Below, in pieces: positions 1 through 8,295 of a DNA stretch of 64,000 bases; the stretch's first letter is position 1, and every line of letters begins with the position of its first letter. Both the position numbers and the translations under genes were made by a program. The notes below the pieces were generated by a model. It made no database searches and was not told the DNA's origin. It saw only the letters and a program-made list of their open reading frames with translations. This stretch comes from an uncultured Bacteroidales bacterium (GTDB taxonomy: Bacteria > Bacteroidota > Bacteroidia > Bacteroidales > Paludibacteraceae): contig CAIWCC010000104.1 of assembly GCA_903911085.1 (NCBI GenBank), forward strand, positions 50,334-114,333, given 5' to 3'.

Positions 1-490
1 CAATGAAAAGTGCTGAAGGCAAACGAGTTAAATCAGCAATAGAACCTAAGTTCTTTTCCAATTTTTCACGTTGACGTGTAATTTGAAGTTTTTCACGTTT
101 AGAAATGTTTTCAAATGTTCCATCGGTAGCCATTTTGTCGATTAACGACATTTTTTTTACAGCTTTACGAATAGTTGGAAAGTTTGTTAACATACCACCA
201 GCCCAACGTTCTGTGATATATGGCATTCCCACTGCTAATGATTTTTCTGCAACAACATCTTTAGCTTGTTTCTTGGTTGCAACAAATAAAATTTTGCGAC
301 CAGATTTAGCAATTTGTTTCAATGCAGCAGCTGCTTCATCAATCTTAACAACTGTTTTATGTAAATCGATAATGTGAATATCATTACGTTCCATAAAAAT
401 GTATGGAGCCATAGCTGGATTCCATTTACGTTTCAAGTGACCAAAGTGGCAACCTGCTTCTAATAATTCGTCGAAATTTGTTCTTGACAT
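1..490 (-). CDS. rpsB: 30S ribosomal protein S2 (partial, C-terminus off the left edge)
   Basis: Structural protein of the small ribosomal subunit. Reading leftward from an ATG at 490 the frame stays open to base 1 and encodes about 163 residues beginning MSRTNFDELLEAGCHFGH. It contains the S2 hallmarks GCHFGHLKRKWNP, the IIDLHKT segment, FVATKKQA and ERWAGGMLTNF. S2 is usually about 250-280 residues, so roughly the last 40% lies outside the window. It is the third gene of the minus-strand group rplM-rpsI-rpsB; tsf usually follows rpsB and would be off the edge. The 192-bp gap from rpsI contains a long imperfect hairpin and no clear TAnnTTTG promoter, which suggests read-through from rplM. 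Confidence 0.96.
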   Translation of the reverse strand, partial: MSRTNFDELLEAGCHFGHLKRKWNPAMAPYIFMERNDIHIIDLHKTVVKIDEAAAALKQIAKSGRKILFVATKKQAKDVVAEKSLAVGMPYITERWAGGMLTNFPTIRKAVKKMSLIDKMATDGTFENISKREKLQITRQREKLEKNLGSIADLTRLPSALFI

Positions 491-682
491 TTTTGTTTTT
501 TAAAATTGTTTACATTCTGTTTTACTCAATTGCTGAGTAGCCTTCTAATGAATACTAAGAGTCTCGGCAATTTAGATACTAAACCTAATATATTTACTAT
601 CTATTCATTTACCTTTTACTATTTGCGTTTTGTACAATATTGTAAAAAGGTAAATGGTAAATAGTGAAATAGTTAATTGAAA
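491..682 (-). promoter_or_regulatory. rpsI-rpsB intergenic leader with long imperfect hairpin
   Basis: The spacer holds an inverted repeat: CATTTACCTTTTAC at 606-619 pairs with GTAAAAAGGTAAATG at 642-656 (one bulged A). An outer extension pairs CTATT at 601-605 with AATAG at 659-663 across a short bulge. No TAnnTTTG promoter is visible in the minus orientation, so the element is probably transcribed as the 5' leader of rpsB. In other bacteria rpsB leaders mediate feedback by S2. That role here is inference. Confidence 0.4.
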
Positions 683-1069
683 TTAACGTTTTGAGAATTG
701 GAATCTCTTACGTGCTTTTGGTTGACCTGGTTTCTTACGTTCTACTTCACGTGGGTCACGAGTCATAAAACCTTCAACTTTTAACGCTGGTTTGTCTTCT
801 GGATTCATTTTAACTAATGCGCGGGCAATTGCTAAACGCAAAGCACCTGCTTGTCCGTTAAATCCACCACCATCAAGATTTACTTTAATATCGTATTTTT
901 CAACTACACCTAATTTGGTGAGAGGTTGTTTTACAATGTATTGCAGTATTGGTGAAGGGAAATATACTGATATATCACGTTTGTTGATCGTTATTTGGCC
1001 ACTTCCTTCGCTCACGAAAACACGAGCAACAGCCGCTTTTCTTCTTCCTAGGGCATTTATTACTTCCAT
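683..1069 (-). CDS. rpsI: 30S ribosomal protein S9
   Basis: Small-subunit protein whose basic C-terminal tail contacts the P-site tRNA. The 128-residue product is typical in length. It shows the family start MEVINALGRRKAAVARVF, the central GGGFNGQAGALRLAIARAL segment, the VEGFMTRDPREVERKKPGQPKAR block and the terminal KRFQFSKR tail ending in the conserved SKR. It lies 5 nt downstream of rplM, the standard L13-S9 pairing, so the two are surely co-transcribed. Nothing is odd about it. Confidence 0.98.
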   Translation of the reverse strand: MEVINALGRRKAAVARVFVSEGSGQITINKRDISVYFPSPILQYIVKQPLTKLGVVEKYDIKVNLDGGGFNGQAGALRLAIARALVKMNPEDKPALKVEGFMTRDPREVERKKPGQPKARKRFQFSKR

Positions 1070-1074
1070 ACTGA

Positions 1075-1530
1075 TTATTTAAGTGAGTTTAAATCGATTT
1101 GTTTTGGTTGTTGAGCTTGCATATTGTGTTCGCTTCCAGGGAAAACATACAAATTTGTCAACAATTTATCTCCTAAACGGTTTTTTGGTAACATACCTTT
1201 AACCACTTTTCTGATTAGTTTTTCTGAACTTTTTTCCATCAATTTTGCTGGAGAAATTTCACGTTGGCCACCTGGAAAGCCTGTATGGCTTAGGTAAATG
1301 CGGTCAGTCCATTTGTTACCGGTTAATTTTACTTTTTCAGCATTGATAAGTATCACATTATCACCACAATCAACGTGGGGAGTGAAACTTGGTTTGTATT
1401 TTCCGCGCAAAAGTTTTGCAACTTTCGAGCCCATACGTCCCAACACTAAATCGGTAGCATCCACTACTACCCATTCTTTCTGCGCAGTTGCTTTATTGGC
1501 AGAAATGGTTTTATAACTTAACGTATCCAC
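1075..1530 (-). CDS. rplM: 50S ribosomal protein L13
   Basis: Early-assembling large-subunit protein. The 151-residue product has the L13 signature blocks: WVVVDATDLVLGRMGSKVAKLLRGK, the INAEKVKLTGNKWTDRIYLSHTGFPGG region and the MLPKNRLGDKLLTNLYVFPGSEHNMQAQQP C-terminus. The ATG at 1530 leaves the short N-terminal extension usual in Bacteroidetes. It is the first gene of rplM-rpsI-rpsB; a minus-strand TATCTTTG at 1670-1677 is the likely promoter, giving a leader of about 130 nt. Confidence 0.98.
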   Translation of the reverse strand: MDTLSYKTISANKATAQKEWVVVDATDLVLGRMGSKVAKLLRGKYKPSFTPHVDCGDNVILINAEKVKLTGNKWTDRIYLSHTGFPGGQREISPAKLMEKSSEKLIRKVVKGMLPKNRLGDKLLTNLYVFPGSEHNMQAQQPKQIDLNSLK

Positions 1531-1669
1531 TTTATAAAAATGTTTTTTTTGATTAATAATTCAGTTGTTTTATTTATTTCAATCATATCTTGGAAGAGGC
1601 TAATCGGCACAAAATATGATATTTACATACAATAAAATCAACCATTTCATGGTGATAATAAACGGACTG
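1531..1669 (-). promoter_or_regulatory. rplM 5' leader, possible structured autoregulatory RNA
   Basis: About 130 nt separate the promoter at 1670-1677 from the rplM start. On the transcript, ATCATAT (complement of 1614-1620) can pair with ATATGAT (complement of 1582-1588), enclosing a GC-richer 25-nt loop that stands out from the AT-rich surroundings. L13 leaders are known regulatory RNAs in Firmicutes; I see no match to that family and cannot test conservation. Confidence 0.35.
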
Positions 1670-1677
1670 CAAAGATA
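1670..1677 (-). promoter_or_regulatory. Bacteroidetes -7 promoter element for rplM operon
   Basis: TATCTTTG on the minus strand (CAAAGATA on plus), an exact match to TAnnTTTG, placed 140 bp upstream of the rplM start codon. No good -33 TTTG was identified. Confidence 0.6.
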
Positions 1678-1891
1678 CTATTTTACTTTGAATTACCAAA
1701 CTATATATACAACTTTTTTTTTGCAATCATATATGTGTTAAATTGAGATTATTTTCAATAATTTTATTGTTAAAATAATGCTTGCTAGCTAAGATTTTTT
1801 TTTAATTGAAAAAAGTCTGGCATTTTTGAATTTGCGTTTAATGAAATAATTATGTTCTGTTATTTTTTTTTGATTACTAGAATTGTTGTAC

Positions 1892-1925
1892 TTTGTGTGT
1901 GCGTATAAATTTTTTACTATATTTG
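1892..1925 (+). promoter_or_regulatory. Promoter of the 1955 methyltransferase gene
   Basis: TTTG at 1892-1895 and TATATTTG at 1918-1925, separated by 22 bp, fit the Bacteroidetes -33/-7 pattern. The -7 element lies 29 bp upstream of the ATG. The rest of the 424-bp gap 1531-1954 is AT-rich; apart from this promoter and the divergent rplM promoter and leader I see nothing in it. Confidence 0.6.
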
Positions 1926-1954
1926 CGCTCAATTAAATTATTAAAATTACATTA

Positions 1955-2731
1955 ATGAATGATTTAGAAAAGTATTTCAGAGAAAACGAAGGACGACTTA
2001 TACACAAGTGGGCACATTACTTCGATGTTTATGACAGGCATTTTGCAAGATTCCGCAATCAAGAAATTATAATTCTTGAAATTGGTGTCTCACATGGTGG
2101 TAGTTTACAAATGTGGAAAAACTATTTTGGACCTAAAGCCAAAATTTTTGGTATTGATATCAATCCTCAGTGTAAATCATTAGAAGAGGAGAATATAAAG
2201 ATATTTATTGGCTCACAATCAGATAGAAAATTTCTAAGAGAAGTAAAAAAGCAAATTCCACCCATTGATATTTTAATTGATGATGGTGGTCATAGTATGA
2301 TTCAGCAAATTGTGAGTTACGAGGAATTGTTTGGTATGGTTAAGGAAAATGGTGTTTATCTTTGCGAAGATATTCATTCGTCTTACTGGCTCAAATATGG
2401 TGGAGGACATAAAAGGTGTGGAACTTTTATTGAATTTAGCAAAAATTTCATCGATTTGCTAAACGCCTATCACACTGAACAAAAATCGTTAAAAGTAAAT
2501 GAATTTACTGATACTGTTGATTCTTTACATTATTATGATAGTATATTAGTAATTGAAAAAAAGAAAAGAGTAAAACCTGTTGATCAAAGATCTGGTAATA
2601 TAAGTTTCGAAAATGTTGTTCCTAAACAGAATTTTTCGGAAAAAACATGCTCGTTTGTGAAAAGAAATTTTTTGATTAAAACGAATCAATTCTTACGCTT
2701 TTTTAGGTTAGGTGGCTTTGTTTGGAAGTAG
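1955..2731 (+). CDS. Class I SAM-dependent methyltransferase (sugar O-methyltransferase-like)
   Basis: Predicted SAM-dependent methyltransferase of the group that includes macrolide and tetracenomycin sugar O-methyltransferases and CmcI-like enzymes. The 258-residue protein has the SAM-binding motif ILEIGVSHGGSLQMW (about residues 41-55), an acidic strand end FGIDINPQ (about 65-72), and the metal/substrate motif DILIDDGGHSM (about 107-117) followed by GVYLCEDIHSSYW. The C-terminal 70 residues are basic and poorly defined. It stands alone between the ribosomal operon and sucC, with its own promoter. The glycan island starts 2.5 kb further on, so surface sugar methylation is plausible, but the substrate cannot be told from sequence. 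Confidence 0.75.
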   Translation: MNDLEKYFRENEGRLIHKWAHYFDVYDRHFARFRNQEIIILEIGVSHGGSLQMWKNYFGPKAKIFGIDINPQCKSLEEENIKIFIGSQSDRKFLREVKKQIPPIDILIDDGGHSMIQQIVSYEELFGMVKENGVYLCEDIHSSYWLKYGGGHKRCGTFIEFSKNFIDLLNAYHTEQKSLKVNEFTDTVDSLHYYDSILVIEKKKRVKPVDQRSGNISFENVVPKQNFSEKTCSFVKRNFLIKTNQFLRFFRLGGFVWK

Positions 2732-2997
2732 TTACTTTTTTATATAATTTGAAGTTGATTATTCTTTTTTCATATCTTTCGATTATCCCAATTCAAATTA
2801 ATTTATAATTGATTATATCTGGATTGCCATAACTTAATAGTAGTAAGTTAATAATTCAAAATTTTGAAAAAAAATGTTCGTTTTGAAAAAACATCTTTAA
2901 ATCTAATAACGTTTAGTATAAAATTGCAATTAGTACAATTAATTTCCGATTACATTATGTTAATGAACTAGAAGTAAAAAACTAAAAAGATTACTAA

Positions 2998-4137
2998 ATG
3001 AAAATTCACGAATATCAAGCAAGGCAATTGTTTAGACAATATGCTATTCCAGTTCCCGATGACGTTTTGTGTTACACAGCGGGTGAAGTAGAAAAAGCAG
3101 CGCGCGATTTTAATAGAATGGTGGTTGTAAAAGCCCAAGTTTTGGTTGGCGGAAGGGGAAAAGCGGGCGGTGTGAAGCTTGCTAAAACAGTTGATGAAGC
3201 TGTAATAGCAGCTAATAAAATTTTGGGAATGGATATTAAAGGTTTCAAAGTTGAAAAGGTTTTAGTAGCCGATGCTGTAGAAATTAATAAGGAGTTTTAT
3301 GTTGGTTTAACTATTGACAGAAACACTAAATCCGTATTGTTTATGGCAAGTACCGAGGGTGGTGTTGAAATTGAAGAAGTTGCAAAGGAAAATCCTGCGG
3401 CTATTCTAAAGATACCGATTGATACCGATTTAGGTATGACTGATTTTCAAGCTCGAAAAATTGCATTTAAACTTTTTTCTGATATTAATTTAGTAAAGCA
3501 AGCAGTTGAAATATTCAAAAAATTGTATAAATTATTTATTGAAAATGATGCTTCGTTAGTAGAAATAAATCCTTTAGTGATAACTGACAAAAACAGGGTT
3601 ATGGCTATTGATGGTAAAATGACTTTTGATGACAATGCTTTATTTCGTCAGATTGATATCGAAGCATTGAATGAACCAGATGAAGATGAAAAGAAAGAAA
3701 TTGCTGCCAAAGATAAAGGCTTAACTTATATACGTTTGGATGGAAACATTGGCTGTATGGTTAATGGCGCTGGTTTGGCCATGGCAACTATGGACGTTAT
3801 TAAATATTTTGGTGGCAATCCGGCTAATTTTTTAGATATTGGTGGAAGTTCAAGCCCACAAAAAGTAGTTGATGCAATGAATTTATTGATGTCCGACAAA
3901 CACGTAAAAGTGATAATGATAAATATATTTGGTGGAATTACTAGATGTGACGATGTTGCTAGAGGACTTGTAACAGCTCTTGATCAAATGAAAGTGACTA
4001 TTCCGATAGTAATTCGACTTTCAGGTACAAATGCTGAAGAGGGGCTTAGAATAATAAGTGATTATAATTTGCCTACAGTAAATTCATTAAGCGAGGCAGC
4101 TCAAGAGGCTATCAGACTTTGTAATCTTGTAAACTAA
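2998..4137 (+). CDS. sucC: Succinate-CoA ligase (ADP-forming) subunit beta
   Basis: Beta subunit of succinyl-CoA synthetase, which interconverts succinyl-CoA and succinate with substrate-level phosphorylation. The 379-residue product begins MKIHEYQARQLFRQY, has the ATP-grasp region with VVVKAQVLVGGRGKAGGVKLA, the metal-binding INPLVITD segment, IDGKMTFDDNALFR and the C-terminal CoA-ligase Rossmann part with GCMVNGAGLAMATMD and MINIFGGITRCDDVA. Length is close to the usual 385-390. sucD follows after 102 bp, so the pair is an operon. In anaerobic Bacteroidales this enzyme usually serves the succinate/propionate branch. Confidence 0.96.
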   Translation: MKIHEYQARQLFRQYAIPVPDDVLCYTAGEVEKAARDFNRMVVVKAQVLVGGRGKAGGVKLAKTVDEAVIAANKILGMDIKGFKVEKVLVADAVEINKEFYVGLTIDRNTKSVLFMASTEGGVEIEEVAKENPAAILKIPIDTDLGMTDFQARKIAFKLFSDINLVKQAVEIFKKLYKLFIENDASLVEINPLVITDKNRVMAIDGKMTFDDNALFRQIDIEALNEPDEDEKKEIAAKDKGLTYIRLDGNIGCMVNGAGLAMATMDVIKYFGGNPANFLDIGGSSSPQKVVDAMNLLMSDKHVKVIMINIFGGITRCDDVARGLVTALDQMKVTIPIVIRLSGTNAEEGLRIISDYNLPTVNSLSEAAQEAIRLCNLVN

Positions 4138-4239
4138 TTTTAAAATAGTTGACTTACTCTAAAGGATAATTACAATTTATAATCTTCAAAATTGAAATTT
4201 TATTATAAAACTAGATTTTGTAAATTAAATGATAAAGAA

Positions 4240-5115
4240 ATGAGCATATTAGTAAATAAAGATACCAAATTAGTAGTTCAGGGAATTACTGGACGAGATG
4301 GAAGTTTTCATACTTTGAAAATGAAAGCTTATGGAACAAACGTTGTATCTGGTGTTTCTCCTGGAAAAGGAGGACAAAATCTTGAAGGAATTCCAATTTT
4401 TAATACGGTTGAGGAAGCTGTAAATTTAACTCATGCCAATACGTCTGTTATTTTTGTACCTGCTCCATTGGCAGCTGATGCCATTATGGAGGCTGCAGAA
4501 GCTGGTATAAAGTTGGTAATTTGTATTTCAGAAGGTGTACCAACTCTTGATATGGTAAAAGTAACGTCTTATTTAAATAAGAAAGGCGTAAAACTGATAG
4601 GAGCTAACTGTCCAGGTTTAATTACTCCAGACGAAGCAATGATTGGTATTCTACCTGTAAATATATTTAAAAAAGGAAATGTTGGCCTTATGAGTAGAAG
4701 TGGAACTTTAACTTATTTGATGGTTAGTTTGCTTACTTCTAACGGGTTAGGTCAAAGTACTTGTGTAGGAATTGGCGGTGATCCTGTTGCAGGACTTTAC
4801 TATCAAGAACTGTTGCAAATGTTTGAAGATGATCCAGAAACTGAGGCCATTGTGTTAATAGGAGAAATAGGTGGTGACGCCGAAGAACGCGCTGCTGAAT
4901 ATATTAAAAATCATATAACTAAACCAGTAGTAGCATTTATTGCTGGGCAAACAGCGCCTCAAGGTAAACGAATGGGACATGCTGGAGCTATAATTACAAG
5001 TGGAAGTGGAACTGCAGAAGAGAAAATTGCGGCTTTTGAAGCGGTAGGAGTACCTGTGGCTCGTCTACCTGTTGATTTGCCAGTAATATTGAAAAAGTTA
5101 ATGAAATTAGACTGA
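4240..5115 (+). CDS. sucD: Succinate-CoA ligase subunit alpha
   Basis: Alpha subunit of succinyl-CoA synthetase; binds CoA and carries the phospho-histidine. The frame is open from 4192, but the ATG at 4240 ([18 protein letters not shown]) matches the family start and gives 291 residues, against 289 in E. coli. Visible motifs are the CoA-binding [23 protein letters not shown], and the active-site loop [19 protein letters not shown], where His247 aligns with E. coli His246. One oddity is [23 protein letters not shown], slightly variant but intact. It is co-transcribed with sucC and ends at a strong terminator at 5141-5173. Confidence 0.96.
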   Translation: MSILVNKDTKLVVQGITGRDGSFHTLKMKAYGTNVVSGVSPGKGGQNLEGIPIFNTVEEAVNLTHANTSVIFVPAPLAADAIMEAAEAGIKLVICISEGVPTLDMVKVTSYLNKKGVKLIGANCPGLITPDEAMIGILPVNIFKKGNVGLMSRSGTLTYLMVSLLTSNGLGQSTCVGIGGDPVAGLYYQELLQMFEDDPETEAIVLIGEIGGDAEERAAEYIKNHITKPVVAFIAGQTAPQGKRMGHAGAIITSGSGTAEEKIAAFEAVGVPVARLPVDLPVILKKLMKLD

Positions 5116-5140
5116 AAACGCTTATATAATTTGCGAACAA

Positions 5141-5173
5141 AAAAGCTAACTCGACAAAATTGAGTTAGCTTTT
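5141..5173. terminator. Bidirectional intrinsic terminator, sucD / glycosyltransferase
   Basis: AAAAGCTAACTC at 5141-5152 pairs perfectly with GAGTTAGCTTTT at 5162-5173 around a 9-nt loop. T-runs on the plus side and A-runs on the left allow termination of both converging transcripts. Confidence 0.85.
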
Positions 5174-5195
5174 TTTTTAATTGTTTTTTTTTGAA

Positions 5196-6284
5196 TTATG
5201 ATTTTGTAAAATTTGAAAACAATTCTATAATTTTCAATTTGCGTTGTTCAATCGAAAACATATTTAAAACTCTTTCTCGAGCTAATTTTCCAGTGTCGTA
5301 TTTTAAAGCTTTTTTTATACCATCTTCTAATTCAATTACTGACCTATATTTTACAATTATACCAGTATCTCCTATAGCATCCGGTATTCCATTTACATTT
5401 GAACCAACTGGAATACAGCCCAATAGCATGGATTCGCTTAATGTGTTTGGCATTCCTTCGGTAATAGAGGCCTGAACAAATACCTTTGCTTTATTATATT
5501 TTTCGTTCAAAATATCTTGAGGACAAAATGAAGGGATGATCGTTAGATTCTTGATTTGTGAAACAAAATAATTCTTTTCAACCCATTCTAAATAATTTGG
5601 TTTTAGACCAATCAAAACAAATTCAATGTCTTTATTTCTACCTGCAACTTCAATAAATAAGTCGAATCCTTTGTTGTGAAAATCACCAATGTGATTCATT
5701 GTTCCAACAGTAAGTACTAAATTTTCTTGTTTAGTAATAGACACATCTCGTTTTATTCTCGAAGAATCAATTCCATTATAAATAATTTCTATCTTAGTGT
5801 TAAGTTTTGAAACATAATGTTTTATGCCATCAATATGAGGAGTTTCTTTGTTGTAGTAATAATTTTCGTGATAAATCAATGATTTGTGATTGGCTATTAT
5901 TAAGTCGGTATTTCGTAGAGCATATTTTACACACTCGCCTCTAAATTTTTTACGATATACACCTTTTTTAAGTTCTGGGTACGATACAGCTTCTTGTCCA
6001 CCAATAAAAATTACGGTTTTTTTATTGGTCAATTTTCCAACAAGAACCATTACAGCAGAATAATAGTCGGCAAACCAAGCAACAAAAATAATATTTTTTC
6101 GAAATGAATTTGAAATTAAATAAAAAAATAATTCAATTAATTTCAATCCAAAAACAACTTTATTGACATTCTGTTTTAGGTTAAAAGGTTTAATGTCAAA
6201 ACTTTTCTCTAAAATTAGTTGATCACCATTAATAAATGATGAATTGGTTGGTTTAATATAAATAATTCGAGTTTTTTGTTTCAT
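5196..6284 (-). CDS. Glycosyltransferase family 4 (GT-B fold)
   Basis: Predicted retaining glycosyltransferase acting on a surface glycan at the cytoplasmic face of the inner membrane. It is 362 residues. The N-terminal half has FIGGQEAVSYPE typical of donor/acceptor domain loops. The C-terminal half has the GT4 pattern: LVLTVGTMNHIGDFHNKGFD, FVLIGLKPNY, and the nucleotide-sugar EX7E-type motif EGMPNTLSESMLLG followed by GIPDAIGDTG. A TACTTTTG element at 6375-6382 provides a promoter. It converges on sucD and is divergent from the flippase gene at 6716, marking the left end of the glycan island. The sugar specificity is unknown. Confidence 0.85.
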   Translation of the reverse strand: MKQKTRIIYIKPTNSSFINGDQLILEKSFDIKPFNLKQNVNKVVFGLKLIELFFYLISNSFRKNIIFVAWFADYYSAVMVLVGKLTNKKTVIFIGGQEAVSYPELKKGVYRKKFRGECVKYALRNTDLIIANHKSLIYHENYYYNKETPHIDGIKHYVSKLNTKIEIIYNGIDSSRIKRDVSITKQENLVLTVGTMNHIGDFHNKGFDLFIEVAGRNKDIEFVLIGLKPNYLEWVEKNYFVSQIKNLTIIPSFCPQDILNEKYNKAKVFVQASITEGMPNTLSESMLLGCIPVGSNVNGIPDAIGDTGIIVKYRSVIELEDGIKKALKYDTGKLARERVLNMFSIEQRKLKIIELFSNFTKS

Positions 6285-6374
6285 AAAATAATTATAAATG
6301 GAAATTCAGATTTTACATTTAGTATTGATAGTAAACTGTGAATATTAAAATCAAAAATATCTACTTTTTTATCA

Positions 6375-6382
6375 CAAAAGTA
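6375..6382 (-). promoter_or_regulatory. -7 promoter element for the GT4 gene
   Basis: TACTTTTG on the minus strand (CAAAAGTA on plus), an exact TAnnTTTG match, 90 bp upstream of the glycosyltransferase start at 6284. Confidence 0.5.
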
Positions 6383-6532
6383 ATAAATCATTTTCAAACC
6401 ATTTAGATTTATGAATTTTTAGTAGAAATTATTGTTGTGCTGATTTGGTAAGAGTCTGTAGAATAGGTATTTATGTTGGATGTATAAAAATGCTTCGTTG
6501 TCAATTTTCATCGTTCAATTTACAAAAGAAAA

Positions 6533-6566
6533 TAGTATCTTTGATGCTGCAAATTTTGGACTAAAA
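6533..6566 (+). promoter_or_regulatory. Duplicated promoter module, copy 1 (upstream of flippase)
   Basis: This 34-bp block contains TATCTTTG at 6536-6543 and matches the block at 8261-8294 at 32 of 34 positions. It sits 150 bp upstream of the flippase ATG, so the flippase mRNA would have a leader of about 165 nt. The rest of the 431-bp gap 6285-6715 is AT-rich with only the divergent promoter at 6375-6382. Confidence 0.55.
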
Positions 6567-6715
6567 AAGAAGAGTTTTTTATAGCCTTATTCTTTGGTTT
6601 TAAGGTAGATGTTGACAGAATAACGATTAATTTTTATAAACGCTAAGTGTCATTAAATAAGATTTTTAATTTAATAATGAAAGCAAAATGGATGCGTTGA
6701 CATCTATCAATCAAT

Positions 6716-8167
6716 ATGGGTGACAATTTGAAAAAGAAAATGATTGGAGCTTTGGCTTGGAGTTCGGTTGACCGATTTGGACAACAATTAGTTCAGTTTG
6801 CTATTGGAATAATGTTGGCTCGGTTACTTTCGCCATCAGACATTGGTTTAATTGGAGTTCTTACAATTTTTGTAGCATTGTCAACTGTGCTTATAGATGG
6901 TGGATTTGGACAGGCATTAATACGCAAGCAAAATGTTACTAAATTAGATTACAACACAATCTTTATTGTAAATCTAGCTGTTTCAATTACACTTTACGTA
7001 ATTTTGTTTTTTGCTGCTCCCTTTATAGCTGATTTTTTTTCGCAACCACGACTAACGAAAATATCTAGAATATTATTTACATCAGTAATATTCTATGCTC
7101 TCTATTTTGTTCAAATAATTATGATAATGAAGAAGCTAGATTACAAAACACTAGCTTTTATTAATATTTTTAGTATCTTCATTAGTGGTAGCATTGCAGC
7201 AATTTTAGCATATTACAATTTTGGAGTTTGGGCATTGGTAGGTCAACAAATATCTTTTCAAGTAATCAGATTTATTTTATTTACATCAATTCAACACTGG
7301 AAACCTAGTGGGCTTTATTCATTCTCAACTATTAAAGAATTTTGGACATTCTCAATTCATTTGCTTGGCACAATTACACTTAATGTCATTTTCAATCAAA
7401 TATATACAATTCTAGTTGGTAGATTTTATCCTTTACAACAAGTTGGTTATTTTTCGCAGGCCAATAAGTTGAACGAAAATGTAAATGGAGCAACTCAGCA
7501 AATTCTGAACAATAGTACATATCCTCTTTTTGTTCAAATTCAAGATGACCGTGAACGATTGGTTCGCTTATACCGTAAAATTTCGAATTATGTAGCATTA
7601 TTGGTGTTTCCAATGGTGGCAGTACTTATTGCTGTTGCAGAACCTTTTTTGGTAACTTTAATCTCAGATAAATGGCTTTCGTCTATTGTGTTCTTTCAAT
7701 TGTTGTTGTTATCAGGTTTTTTTACACCATTATATACACTGAATATTAGTATTTTAAATGCAAAAGGTGAATCACAGAAAACACTTAAATTGGAGATGAT
7801 TAAAAAATCAATAATTTTACTTTCAATTTTATTATGTTTTAAATATGGTATAAATTCGATGCTCATTGGATTGGTAATTGCTAATTTTAGTTCATATTTA
7901 ATATCAATGTTTTTCATCAAAAATAGTCTAAATCATTTTATTGGACATCAGCTATTTGATATTATTCCAGCTTTCATTTTAGGAAGTTTAATTGGTGGAA
8001 TAGTTAGTTTGTTCAACTGGACGGATATGAATCTTACATTAAAACTTATCATTCAATTGGCTTGTGCAGCAATACTCTATATGATTGTAATTAGAGTTTT
8101 TTGTGCAGAATTATTTTTTAAAGCTCTACAGTTTATTCGTGAAAAAACACCAATGAAAAAATTCTAA
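6716..8167 (+). CDS. Lipopolysaccharide/polysaccharide flippase (Wzx/WzxC-like, MOP superfamily)
   Basis: Predicted flippase that moves undecaprenyl-linked oligosaccharide across the inner membrane. The 483-residue protein is almost entirely hydrophobic helices, consistent with 12-14 membrane segments. It begins with the typical family start MGDNLKKKMIGALAWSSVDR, then FAIGIMLARLLSPSDIGLIG (the RLLSPSDxG loop is characteristic) and DGGFGQALIRKQ after TM2. It is preceded by a duplicated promoter module and followed after 128 bp by the sugar-nucleotide genes, which have their own copy of that module. This supports a role in exporting the glycan assembled by the neighbouring enzymes. Confidence 0.88.
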   Translation: MGDNLKKKMIGALAWSSVDRFGQQLVQFAIGIMLARLLSPSDIGLIGVLTIFVALSTVLIDGGFGQALIRKQNVTKLDYNTIFIVNLAVSITLYVILFFAAPFIADFFSQPRLTKISRILFTSVIFYALYFVQIIMIMKKLDYKTLAFINIFSIFISGSIAAILAYYNFGVWALVGQQISFQVIRFILFTSIQHWKPSGLYSFSTIKEFWTFSIHLLGTITLNVIFNQIYTILVGRFYPLQQVGYFSQANKLNENVNGATQQILNNSTYPLFVQIQDDRERLVRLYRKISNYVALLVFPMVAVLIAVAEPFLVTLISDKWLSSIVFFQLLLLSGFFTPLYTLNISILNAKGESQKTLKLEMIKKSIILLSILLCFKYGINSMLIGLVIANFSSYLISMFFIKNSLNHFIGHQLFDIIPAFILGSLIGGIVSLFNWTDMNLTLKLIIQLACAAILYMIVIRVFCAELFFKALQFIREKTPMKKF

Positions 8168-8237
8168 TTGTTGCAAATAGCTTATTCTTTTTCAAAACAG
8201 CTTTATTTAGATGTATTTATTTGAGTGATTTAAGTCA

Positions 8238-8271
8238 TTTGTTTAACTTTAAAATAATTATAGTATCTTTG
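8238..8271 (+). promoter_or_regulatory. Promoter of the sugar-nucleotide operon (contains module copy 2)
   Basis: TTTG at 8238-8241 and TATCTTTG at 8264-8271 are separated by 22 bp. The stretch 8261-8294 repeats 6533-6566 with two mismatches. The ATG at 8296 follows 24 bp after the -7 element. Confidence 0.65.
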
Positions 8272-8295
8272 ATGCTTCAAATTTTGAACTAAAAT

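Noticed and set aside
6533..8294. Promoter repeats considered as an invertible or phase-variable switch
   Set aside because: The two copies are in direct, not inverted, orientation and no recombinase gene is in the window.
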